From Limnoperna fortunei (lineage: Eukaryota; Mollusca; Bivalvia; Mytilida; Modiolidae): a stretch of 64,000 nt of DNA. Both the position numbers and the translations under genes were made by a program. A model generated the notes under the pieces. It was not told the origin of the DNA. It saw only the letters and a list, made by a program, of their open reading frames with translations, and searched no databases. Each line of letters begins with the position of its first letter. Position 1 is the first letter of the stretch. Of the stretch, positions 45,011-57,400 are shown piece by piece. The stretch covers positions 7,753,547-7,817,546 of the forward strand of contig OX104116.1 of NCBI GenBank assembly GCA_944474755.1, in the 5' to 3' direction.

Positions 45011-46207
45011 CAAAAAAATTAGTTTTCGTGAATCCTACAACAGAAATCTCAGCTCTGGAATATAACTTTCATGTCAAATTTCTAGCATCTAAAAGTATCA
45101 TAGCTTTTTTGTTTAACAACAAAATTAGCCTTTATGTATATTGGGAAATGTGAAGATTTAATGTGGACAAAATGTTATTGAATTCATGTTTCCTTGAGAA
45201 CAAAATTTATGGTTTTGCCTGTACGCACAAAGTAATAGATTCAGACATCTCAGTTTCCCAAAGAATCGAAGAAATGAAATATTTTAGAGATAAATCTTAT
45301 TTTCAATATATATGATCAGAACCAAGGACGCTTAAATACATAAATCTCGTCCTTCATTATCTACACAATGGCATAAATGACACTAGAAATTATTCATTTA
45401 CAATGGTAGTGATTCATGAGAAGAAGATACTTTCTAGTCAGTAACAAACCAATAACTTATTCTTTATGGTATTAACGTGATAAACCAAAGCTTTTAAATT
45501 TGCACCGGGCCTTCAAAGTCTTACTGTGTTATGTTAAAGGTTCAGTACTGCGGCAATTTTTGTAATATAAACCTAGTATGCGATGTAACAGCAATAAACC
45601 CTTGTTAGCAATTGGGTTGATATCTCCTTACAATGCATTATAAATTATATTTAAATTGTGTGAAACCCGTAATCGCGACAATTTCGTATAACAATTAGAT
45701 ATTCATTCTTTCAAAATGGTCTGGTTTTCTTACTACTGCGATTTTTTTTAAAATCATTAATGCCCGTTTTCTGAAATCAGCGCTCTGATTGAGCTAAAGA
45801 AGTTCTTCCGTAACGCAAACGATTAAGGCTGCATTTATCCCTGCAATTACATAACAATATTCTCAAAATAAGCCTACTATGCATGTTCGAAATTGGGATG
45901 TTTTTAAAAATAATTCGCTAATCCTCTTCATCAGCTTAGAGTTACCGCTAGAGCCGAGTATTATGAATAATAACGCGAAATCAGCAAGTTAAGCGTTTTG
46001 ATTCCGTCAAAAAGACCAAATTTGCATGAAAACGCAAAATTTATGTTGATACTAACCTTTTATGAGTTCTGCTAATTAAATGTAAGAAGGATTATATGAT
46101 AAATGAAGTGGAGAAATTTCTAATACTTGTGGCCATCTTAGTATGTTTAACAATGGCCCAGTGGTACCAAAAGAAAAGATTTTTAATACAATAAAAAAAA
46201 AATTGTA
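45011..46207. other. No gene seen
   Basis: AT-rich with short frames only; no splice-bounded coding signal found on either strand. Confidence 0.4.
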
Positions 46208-46220
46208 AACTAGGAGAATG

Positions 46221-46490
46221 TTTTTGTTTGTTTGTTTGAATGGTGGTTTAACGCCATTTTCAGCAATTTTTCAGCTATTTCATGGCGTCCAGTTTTTATT
46301 GGGGGAGGAAACCGGAGTACCCGGAGAGAACCCCCGACCTGCGGTAGGAAAACTGGCAATCCTTGTCAATTAAGATTGGAGTCAAGTACACCCTGCCTGC
46401 AGTGAGAATCGAACCCGCAATCTCAGTGTTGACAGACCACGTGATCAATAGTAGACGAACTACCTTGACCACTCGGCCACCGAGGCCCCC
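46221..46490 (-). mobile_element. Full-length tRNA-derived SINE with 13-bp target duplication
   Basis: AACTAGGAGAATG flanks it at 46208-46220 and 46491-46503. On the minus strand the head reads GGCCTCGGTGGCCGAGTGGT (A box) and GCGGGTTCGATTCTC (B box), like a leucine or serine tRNA. The tail is CAAA repeats. The perfect duplication marks a recent insertion. The frames 46296-46541 and 46363-46560 are shadows of it. Confidence 0.93.
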
Positions 46491-46689
46491 AACTAGGAGA
46501 ATGAAAAGTGCTACAACAGTGAAATTGCTGCAACTTCTCATCTTTTTGACTTGTAATTAACGCATGCGAAAAGTGAAGCTGTTTTTGCAATTAATATAAA
46601 TTTCTATGCATTTAATATCCATGTTCAATTAACAGATGTCAAAATCTTTACGACAACTAAAACTTTAAAGGTGAACTTAATGTAGAAAT

Positions 46690-46770
46690 ATAGGCTGGCA
46701 CTGCATACTCGTCCAGAGCTCCTGAGTGCACCCATGGTTTTTTATTGGGTTTGGGTTACTCTGCTTTTTG
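46690..46770 (+). mobile_element. Fragment of the retroelement 3' tail
   Basis: CTCCTGAGTGCACCCATGGT and GGTTTGGGTTACTCT match 44850-44900. Confidence 0.65.
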
Positions 46771-48342
46771 TTACTTTTTCAAAAAATGGAAACTTTAGGG
46801 GTGCATTTATTGTTAGTTATCCGAAAATAATTGGACGTTAAGGACAAATTAGTTACCCCCTCCTCCTCAATTTGTTAACAATATAGCAAAGTACAATTAT
46901 TACATGTTACACACATGCGGACCTTATCTTTGCAGTTCCATTGAGTGTTTTACGTTCTTCATAAGACAGAGAATATATTTTACTGTTTCATAAATGTTTA
47001 AATTTGATCAAACAGTGTATCATTTTTGTGTATCATTGTTTATTTATTTGACAATCCCAAAAGAAAGCCTTGCTCATCTTCTAGGGATAAATATGTATAC
47101 ATGTTAATTAAGTTGCAACAGCGTCTTGCAATGAGTTTAATTTACAGCGGATGCTTTTAAATCTCCATTAACAATATTTTAATAGGGGCGTCTGTTAAAC
47201 ATAATGATTATAAATATAAATTTGAATTTAAGTTTAAATCAAACTTACAATACTTCAAAGTTCTACTCGAACTCGAACTTAAAAATTCAATACACCCGAC
47301 TTCACCATTAACTAGTTTATTCACCCCGGCTAAAGTCATCTTTGATCACCTTTACTTTACCACAGTAACATTAAACGTTTATCTTAAGATTTTGTTATAT
47401 GACAAATTACTCTAAAAACTCTACTATCAGAACCAATTGGTTTTTATTATCTTTCACTGGGAAGGTCGGAGTTGTTTATGTGTTTTATTTATATGTGACT
47501 GGAATATTCTTAGTCCCTTCAGACTTGTCAGTAACCAGGAAAAGAATTAAATTTTTATCCTAACCGGAGAACACAATGGATAGTATAAAAAATATTGATA
47601 ATAATGTTGTATTTCTCTAATAACAAAAAAATTCAAAAGAGACTTGTGTCAAGTCTAGCTCTTGTTGTTCGGTCGTTTTTCTTTGCTACTTTCTTATAAA
47701 TATTACGTATATATTTTCTTTTTATTAACTTTAAAACACAGTATCACATCATTTTTGTATTTAATGTTTATCTAAACATTTAAAACAATATTGTTGCCTG
47801 AAGGGCTCAATTCTATAAAAAAATTAATTCCTGCAAAAGTGGTAATATTGGAATACCCAGCAAGATAAGAGGACTATTTATAAATGCATTTGTCTATTCA
47901 GTCTTCCATTCATTTATTTAAGTACTCTTGCATAACTATTGTTTGTAGATGTATAATATTATGTCTAAATAAATCTACATGTAATAATTAACTGTTTCCT
48001 TACAACTCTTCAGGCGACACTGTAATACTTAGCATATAGATATACCAATATAAGTATAGCTACAATAAATAAAAAAAACCATAAATATAAAGGATAACAT
48101 GGGGTCTGCATTGTTCAATGATCTATTACAAATAAAAACTTTATTTTAAAATTAAGTTGAATAGATGTAAACGAAATTCCTGTTTTTAATACTTGTGGCC
48201 ATCGCAGTATGTTTCGTATTGTGCAATCAAATACAAACTTACATTGTTTCATTTCTAATGAATTATCAGTACAATAAATGTTTTACTCTTCTTAGCAAAT
48301 AGTCTTTATAAATATTACTGACCATTTCAATGATCAGTACAA
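46771..48342. other. Downstream flank of CENP-H, no gene seen
   Basis: A scrap of the retroelement tail (CTTGTTGTTCGGTCGTTTTT) lies near 47660-47690. Nothing else is recognised. The CENP-H 3' UTR runs leftward from 48342. Confidence 0.4.
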
Positions 48343-48496
48343 TCATTTGAAATCCAAAGTTTCCCCTAACTTTAGAACAACTTCCATGAGATGTGGATCT
48401 TCAGCCCAGTTAACCCCACTCCCTAACACTAGTCCCTGTAGAGTATGTCTTGCTATCACAATTTTTTGTATGATGACATCAAACTCCTTTAATGAC
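48343..48496 (-). CDS. CENPH: CENP-H last exon, NWAEDP motif
   Basis: SLKEFDVIIQKIVIARHTLQ, then GLVLGSGVNWAEDPHLMEVV and LKLGETLDFK, then TGA. Acceptor TTCTTTTTTAG. The GVNWAEDPHL block is the key identification. Confidence 0.85.
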
Positions 48497-51400
48497 CTAA
48501 AAAAGAAAACATATGTCATTTTATGTTTGTAGTTTAACGCCATTTAAGCATTTTTTTCAGCTATATAGTGATGTCCAGTTTTTATTGACTGAGAAACCCG
48601 AGAACCCAGAGAAAAAAAAAGACCTTATGTGGGAAAACGGGCAAATCTTTGTCAATTCACGAACACACAGCCTGCAATGAGACTTGAACAGGCATCCTTA
48701 ATGTTGACAGGCATGTAACTAAAAGTAGATGACTAACTACCCTAACCACTCTGCACCAATCGACCAATTGAGACACAAATTATAAGCAATATAAAAGGAT
48801 AATTCTATACGATCTGACATTTTCGCTGAGTCATAGGTAGTGTTTCCTATTCCTGGATTTGACTTTTCCCTGGACTTGACATAACATATAATGGGAATTG
48901 TTCCAATTAGTTCTCAGAAGCTTTATCCATGTTTTGTTATTTGTTTGAATGACGTTTAACGAAATTTGTACACAAAGAATTATTAAACTTTGAAATTCAA
49001 AGATCAAGTATTAATTATTCCATTAAGAATGAACATAATTACATTATATGACTGCATACATTTGGAAATTAGTTCTGTTCATTGTTCGTTTGTTTCGTGT
49101 TTTATTTTTTCAATGTTTGTTTATTCTGTCTTTCTGTGGTTGTAATTTTTTTTCCTAGGCATGTGTTTGTCATTCAGGTTACATGAAAAACAATATATTT
49201 TTTTAATTTGACCTTGTATCAGTTTGAATATAGTTACAAAGGCAAAGTGACCTTTAGCAGAATCTCACTTTTAAGAAAATGAAGACTGTGAAAACAGAAG
49301 CTACAGATATCTGTAATTGCACACCTGTAGACACCTGTTATTATGATCCATCAGGAATAAATAAACATCAAATAAGATTTCAATCAGAAAAAGTGCATTA
49401 CAGTTGAGATGATGACAATATCCAAGTTCTGGTTGGTATGTAACAAACCAGAGGGGGACATTTTTGGCTTTCCAGTTGAGACAGTGACAATATCAAAGCT
49501 CTTCTGGTTTGGAGGTAACAACCCACATGGGGAAATTTTGACTTACCAAAGAAAATTGTTGTCAATATCAATGGACTGTGATTTATTTTTTTAAATAGTC
49601 AGGTCTAACAATGACTGATATGTTATGCAAATTACCATACATGAATACCAGGGAAAATTTGGGGAAACAACTTGACCATAAGAACATGTTTACTAAATGT
49701 AATGCTTCGGAAATGTTTCTATCACTGTAAATTAAAATCATTTGAAAATGATATACTGAAGTAAATTAGTCATCTACTATTTGTAAACTAATCCAACTCC
49801 TATTTGTTTTATACTCAAAATCAGGATTAAATCATGTGTTCTTACTGTCAATGTGAATGCAATCTCTATTAATCTGTATAAATGCTATGGTTGATGTTTT
49901 CTTTCAAATTTTTAATTTACTTGGTATATTTTTAAATGTAATTTGTGTGACCTGTTTACAAACGACTTTAGTGCACTAATAATTTGTAAACTAAATTTGA
50001 TATGTGCAAAAATGATAGTTCCTGATGCTTTAACTCTTTATAAAATTACAATTATACAAACGAAATAAATGTTAACTTGTTGATTTAAAAAAAGTATTGT
50101 ACTAATCCTTCAGTTCATGAAAAAAACATACAGAACACACAATTATGATCAATCTGTACAGTTATATCTTAAAATGTTTAACATTTAAACATACCAAAGA
50201 GGGAAAGAAAGAAGAAGATTTAGTTTTCTCATTTTGGCACTGCTTATTTTACACAAGCCACCGTAAAATTTCAAACTTTGATCATGGGAACAAACATACA
50301 ATTTTTATAGAATAACATGTATTAAACTTTAAAATCCAAAAATCAATTATTATTTACTTAATAATTGATATAATTACAATGTATGATTGCATAACTTTTT
50401 GGAAACTTAGATGTTCATATTAGTTTCTAAAATTGTTTATGTTTTTTTCAATGTTTATTTCTTCTAGCTTTCTGGGTTTTAAATTTTTTCTAGCCATGTG
50501 TTGTCTTCTGTATTGCTAGACAATTACTTTTTTTAAATGTCTGCAAACTTCTATTTTCTTATACTACAACATAATTAAATATATTACACAAGTCTTGCTA
50601 TACGATCTAAATCTCCTGCGTCATTAGACATATTGAAATCCATAGAAGTGGAAACATAAGTAATTTCAGGTTCCATTAACAGATTAAAACATTTTTTCTT
50701 AAATTTGACCTATCAGTTTGAATATACTGTGGATTCATTTATTTTCGTGGGTATCAATTTTCGTGGTTTGGTTAAAAATGATCAGTTCGTGGATTCTTTA
50801 ATTCATGGTTCTGAAGTCTGCAGAATACAAATCAATGTTAAATTTCCTTTTTGTGGGGCATCAAATTTCGTGGGTCAAGATTTATATTGCACTAATAAAG
50901 TAGAAAAACATTTGCAGTTAAGACAGTTACAATATGAAAGACAATGACAATATCAAATTCCTTCTTGTTTGGATGCAACAACCCAGGGTGGGGAATTTTG
51001 TGCTTATCAGTTTCGACTATGACAATATCAAAGTTCTCCTGGTTTGGATGCAACAACACAGATGGGTAGATTTTTGGCTTACCAGTTGAGACAGTGACGA
51101 TTTGGAAGTCCTCCTAGTTTAGATGTAACAACCCAGTGGGGAAAATTTTGACTAACCAAAGAAACTCCTCCTAGCTGTCAATATTACTAGACTGTGTTTT
51201 GGTCAAATAATTTTTTTAATAGTCAGGCCTAACTAGATATCAGTGAGATGGTACCCATCTTTTTGAGCCCCACCGACTTTAAGCTCCAGATCAAAAACCA
51301 TGGGATGTCACACATCACCTTGACATTATCTACCCACATACCAAATATCAAAGGCCTATCTCAAGAGATAAAAAAAGTTACGGCTCGGACAAGATTAGCT

Positions 51401-54400
51401 TAAGACGGACGGACAGACTGATCACTATAGCGCGTCCGACACAAAGTGGCGGACACTAATAATGAATGATATTTTATGTAAATTAGTATACATGCATACC
51501 AGTAGAAATATGGAAAAACTTGACCTCAAGACTGATGAGACTTCAGTTCTCTTAAAAATGTAAAACTATACTCTAAGTAAACGCAATATGTATTGTGAGA
51601 TTAACCTGAACATGTTTACTAATGGTCAAACAAATTTCACTATGTAATGCTTCGGAAATGTTTCTATTCTTATAAATTAAAATCATTTGAAAGTGATATA
51701 CTGCAGTAAATTAGTCATCTACTATTTGTAAACTTATCCAACTCCTATTAGTTTTATACTGCAAAATCAGGATTAAATCATGTGTTCTTACTGTCAATTT
51801 GCATGCAATCTCTATTAAACTGTATAAATGCTATGGTTGATGGTTTCTTTCAAATATTTTTTTTCACTTGGTATCTTTTCAAATGTGATTTGTGTGACCT
51901 ATTTACAAAAGACTATTAGTGCACAAGTTATCTATAAACTATATTTAATATGTGAAAAATGATAGTTCCTAATACTTTTACTTTTATAAAATTACAAGTA
52001 TACAAATGAAATAAATGTTAAAATTGTTTATTTTAAAAACAAGTATTGTATTAATCCTTCAGTTCATGAAAAAGACATACCAAAGATAGAAAAAGAAGAA
52101 TTAGTTTTCTCCTTTTGGCACTACTTACTTCATACAAGCCACCATAAAATTTCAAACTTTGTTCATGTGAACAAACCTACAATTTTTATAGAATAACATG
52201 TATTTAACTTATTAATCCAAAAATCAATAATTATTTACTTAATAAGTTATATAATTACAATGTATGACTGCATAACTTTTTGGAAACTTAGATCTGTTCG
52301 TGTCTACTTTCTAAAATTCTTTATGTTTTATTTTTTTCAATAATTATTTCCTCTATCTTTCTGGGTTTTAAATTTTTTCTAGCCATGTGTTGTCTTCTGT
52401 ATTGCTAGACATTTAACAAGTTTAATTTTTTAAATGACTGGAAACTTACATAAAATATTACACAAGTCTTGTTATAAGATCTAAAGCTCCTTAGTCATTA
52501 GACAGTTTGAAATTCATGGAAGTAGAAACCTATGCTATTTCAGGTTCCATAAAAAAACAATATTTCTTAAATTTGACCTTGTATCGGTTTGAATATAGTT
52601 ACAAAGGCAAAGTGACTTTTTGTGGAATCTCATCTTTTGAGAAAATACTGACTTTGAAACCAGAAGTTCACTAACATCAGTAATTTCATCCCTGTACACT
52701 TATGTTTATTATGGTGTACCAGGGGTAAATATCAGGTCCAATAAAAGAACAACATTATTAAATTTGACCTTGTATCGGTTTGAATATAGTTTCAAGGAAA
52801 AGTGACTTTTGTGGAACCTCATCTGTTGAGAAAATACTGACTGTGAAACCAGACGCTCAAAGACATCTGTAATTGATCACCTGTAGAACAGAAGGTAACA
52901 GAAATCTGTAATTGATCACCTGTAGAACAGATGTTTCTTATTCTCTTCTATAAAAAAGAGCCTTTAATAGTTTGTATTTCCTATACCAATAAATTTTTAA
53001 AAAATTTCTAAGTTGAGACAGTGACAATACCAAAGTTCTTCTGGTTTGGAGATAACAACCCAGGGGGGAAAATGTTTGGTTTTCCAGTTAAGACAGTGAC
53101 AGTATCAAAATTCCTTCTGGTTTGGAGGTAACAAGCAAGAAAAATTGTAAGAAGATAATAAATATGGAAAAATGCTAGATATTGTAACAGGTCGGGCCTC
53201 TCTCTCTTTATATCTAACCTGTAATATTAAATTAGGCAGCCACCACAAGTGTTAAAGTACACTGGAACTATAAAACTAAGATTATCAACAATCCTAGAGA
53301 GCTTTCAAAGACGAGTTGACATCTCAAATAATACCACTGATGGTCATTTAGTTTTTATTATATGGCTTTGAGGATAGTGTCTTATACACAATTATTTAGT
53401 AAATCAGACAAAATACTTTTTAGGGGGTTGGATGGAGGTTGAATGTTCTTTAGGTTCAGGATGTCTACAAGGACGCCAATGTATAAACTTATGTATTTAT
53501 ACAAACAACAACTCGAACAATGGGGACAAGAGGGCATAGAAAACTACTCCCCAATGAAACAGACTTATAGTTGAATGGCTTCTGTCATGTCCAAGAGGAT
53601 AACTACATGTAAAGAAATGTTTCCCTCTACGGTTAATAAAAACCACACACAAGAATACTCAAGAAGTGAGAAATAAAAGGATGTTATAAGACTAGCTAAT
53701 AGATACTGTCAAGTAAAATGTCATCAAAGATACCAAGATTAATAGCAAACCAATTGCCTTCTGTTGGACTAGACAGACAGTTCAGTTGACAGTTGACAGT
53801 CTACCAACCAACAAGATAGATTTTGTTTTGTTTGAATGATAATTAATGCCAATTTCTGCAATTTTTCAGCTATATCATGATGTCCAGTTTTTTAAGGGGG
53901 TGGAAGCCAGAGTTACGAGAAATCTTTAACCTTCGATAGGAAAACTGGTAATCCTTGTCAATTAAGATTGGAGTTGAACGCACCCTGCCTGCAGTGAAGC
54001 TCGAACACACAATCTCAGTGTTGACAGACCATGTAATCAATGGTAGACGAACTACCTTAACCACTAGGCCACAGAGGCGCCTTAACAAGATAGAAGGCAG
54101 CCTGACCAGTCATATGGGAGATAACTCTTAATGAAACAATATTCAGCCAGTACAAGTGTGTTAATCCAGATAGTCATCACAAATGCAGAATATTATAATT
54201 TCAAAATTAATTACAACCTATTCAAATATATCCTTGTATACAATTGAGTATTGATCATAGTGAGTTCTACTTAGCCTTATGATGTTTGTTGACTTTATCA
54301 CACGCAATACTACTATGTAATAAATCTACAGTAGATTATCGACTACATATAATTTGTGTGTATCTTATGTATTTAATGTTGTACTTTTATATTTGGAGAA

Positions 54401-57400
54401 ACACGGAAATCAATCAATCAATAGACTGATATGTTATTTATAACTGAGTAAGGACATCATTTATAACAGTTTGTAAGGACGTCATTTATAACTGTGTAAG
54501 GACGTCATTTATAAATTGAACTTGAATTATATATGAACGAGTTCAGTTTACTCTGAATTGAGAGGACAATAACGAATATCCATATCTCAAGTCTGACTCC
54601 TAGAAAAATAATCCGTTACAGCTGGGAGGGAGAATGGATTTGCCATGCTGATGCTGCATACCAAATGTCTAGAGAATGTGATAGGTAATTGCTAAGAAAA
54701 CTAATAAGAAAATTGTCTACCATAAAAATTAACTAAGTCAGTTAACAATTAATAGGTGAGCGACAGACCGGAATTTGAATCCCATGTTATGGGAGGCCAT
54801 GCTGAAGCTGCATACTAAATTTCAAGAGAATGTCTTAATGATTCTTTTATATAATCTTGGCAAAATAATGTTATGAACTCTGCAAAATGTCTTAATTATA
54901 GAATTTATCAAACAAATTTCTGTTTTGAACATTATTTATCATTGTTACCATGTGATTTAGTACAGTATTTATGTAGATTTTGTTGTCTTAGTAACAAATT
55001 ACCTATAGAAGCTGGAAGGTTTTATAGTATTGATAGATCTGAAAGGTATTGTAAACTTTGTTAATGAGATTGGTGATGAATTTCTTTATTTGTTCAAATA
55101 TGATTTTTTTAATGCATCCAGATCTAAATATCTGCCAAGAAATATGTAATAATCCAAATGCTATAAAATTTAGTGAGCTCATGAATACATCAGATTTATA
55201 CACACTTGTTGGTATTGCAAAATTTTTTAAGATTGTTATTAACGTTTTCCATAATCTATCATAAATTTTCACATTTTGAACTTCCTGCAACTTAACTTAA
55301 TATAATATAATTATGCTTTATATAAATTCCTAAAATATGTCTGATTACATACATTGTATAGGCACATTACATACTTACTATGTTTTTTAATGTAAATATG
55401 TTCACACTTTTTGTTTATTGTTATGTTATTGTACTAACATACCCCATGAGGGGTCTTTAGTGAAATAAAATGTCTTAATGTCTTTAGAATGTGATTAGTA
55501 GTTGCTGAGAAAACTGACGAAAATTTGTCCTCGCCTGCACGCCGCCTGCCATAAATTCACGATACTATAAGCCAGATTTTTACTCTGTGAAATCCGGCCA
55601 ATAAAAATGATTTAACAACAAAATAATACAGTATTCCCCCTCTTATAAGACCACCCATCTGAGTTCTGAAAGCTGTTTTATAATGGGGGTGGTCTTTCTT
55701 GAGGGGTTACAATTTACATGGCTTTATCAGTTGATAAAAAGCTAGAAATGTGATGCAACCAAGAATCTCACAAAAGAAATATTTATATCTTATCACAAAG
55801 TGTGAATAAAAAATATGTGGTCGCTGGTCGCACTTGAGGGGTGGTCATTTGCAAGAGGTAATTTAACGTTAGAAGTGCATCAGGATTTTGCAGGTGGTCA
55901 CTGGCTAGGGGATTGTATAAAAGGGGGACTTCTGTACTAACGATGTATCTGAAGGGAATGCAAAAATCATTTATCTGACTAATAAAATGAAATAGTTTAC
56001 ATGTTTAATACAAATAATGTAAAAATATCTTGTACAACTTGTTAAGTATTCATATTCGTGATGTATTTGTACATGCCAATGTCAGTGCTAAAACATTTAT
56101 CATGTGATTCCTATACTTATGCGGTCAGAGGTAATACACAATATTACACGCCAAAAACACATGAAGCATGGTTAAAATAACACTACGGAAGGTGACAAAA
56201 TAATCTGAAAAAAAGTGGTGAAACACCAGAATCCACTAATGGTAACTAGAAGATGAAAAATACTTGATTCATAACAATAGTTTAAAAAGCAGTCAAATGG
56301 TGCTTCACTAAAAATAGTTCCATATCAAAGCTTGTGCACTTAAACATAATAACATAGAAAACCCATGTGATCTTTAATTATTTCTTCTTATTTTGCCTCA
56401 TTTTTTTTTCTCTTAAGTACTTACTGTGTGGTTTCTGGATCTTTAGTTATTTGTTGTTTTGCCTCATTTTTTTCTCTAATTTCTAACATTAGTCTTCTAC
56501 TTTCTATTCTTTTTTCTGAAAATATTTTTTTTAGACTTAATGCACATGTTCTGTCCACTCCATACATCATTTCCATATGTTTGTATGGTATTTAAAGCCA
56601 CATTCAACAATTCTTTAGCTGGTTCCAGATTTATTGGGGAGAAGCCAGAGTAACAGGTAATTATAGATTATTTACTTTTTATGAAGCTTGATGCATTTTC
56701 TCGTCCTTACCTCATCTAAGGGAGCCTTCTCTGAGATGAGAGTACAAGAAAATGCATCAAGCTTCATAAAATGTAAATAATCTTTTTATCGCTGTTTTGA
56801 AACATTGTGACATCACGTTATTTACTTGACCATGTTTTGACAGCGAGGTGAGACGGGGCAATCTCACGCCAGAATAGTAAGATGGGATAATACTGATAAA
56901 AAAGATCGAAGGAAAATACTGCAAAATAGGAATGCAAACAATGACTGACAGCAGGAAAACTAGCCATCCTTGCCAACTGAAGATGGAGTACACCCTACCC
57001 ACAACTCAAACTCAAAACTTTAGAGTTTACTATAGGATTAAACACTGGGTTTTAGGAAATTATCAATGTGTAAACTCCGGCGACTTACTCACAAACAAAA
57101 TGTGTAAACTCCGGCGACTCGCTCAAAAACTAAATAAAGTCCGATGGACTTTATGTCAAGTTTGTGAGGGAGTCGCCGGAGTTTACACATTGATAATTTC
57201 CTAAAACACAGTGTTTAATCCTTATAATTCTGTGAAATAACCGTTGCGATTTTTAAAACAGCAAAAACAGTTACAGAAACCCATCTAGACCTCAAAACGT
57301 ATCTAGGCCGGAAAGCGTAGGGATATGCAAAACATAGTACCAAAGGAATCGCGCTTCTGTAGAATATTGATAGGAAAAAACAAAATGAAACACTAAATTG

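Larger units (their letters stand above)
49198..53135. repeat. Tandem triplication, base unit about 1.5 kb, in a CENP-H intron
   Basis: Units start at AAATTTGACC-TATC-GTTTGAATATA near 49198, 50698 and 52564 (partial). Shared blocks include GAGACAGTGACAATATCAAA, AATGCTTCGGAAATGTTTCT and CTATTTGTAAACT-ATCCAACTC. Unit 2 is longer because it carries two later insertions. Within each unit the GACAATATCAAAGTTCT block itself repeats two or three times. Confidence 0.85.

Noticed and set aside
46400..46490. tRNA-like sequence with A and B boxes
   Set aside because: It is the head of a SINE flanked by a 13-bp target duplication, not a tRNA gene.
50190..50255. Candidate CENP-H exon ending at a GTATGT donor, also in the duplicated unit near 52090
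   Set aside because: The translated sequence is not coiled-coil-like, and exons 56425-56515 and 48343-48496 already join in phase with a good family fit.
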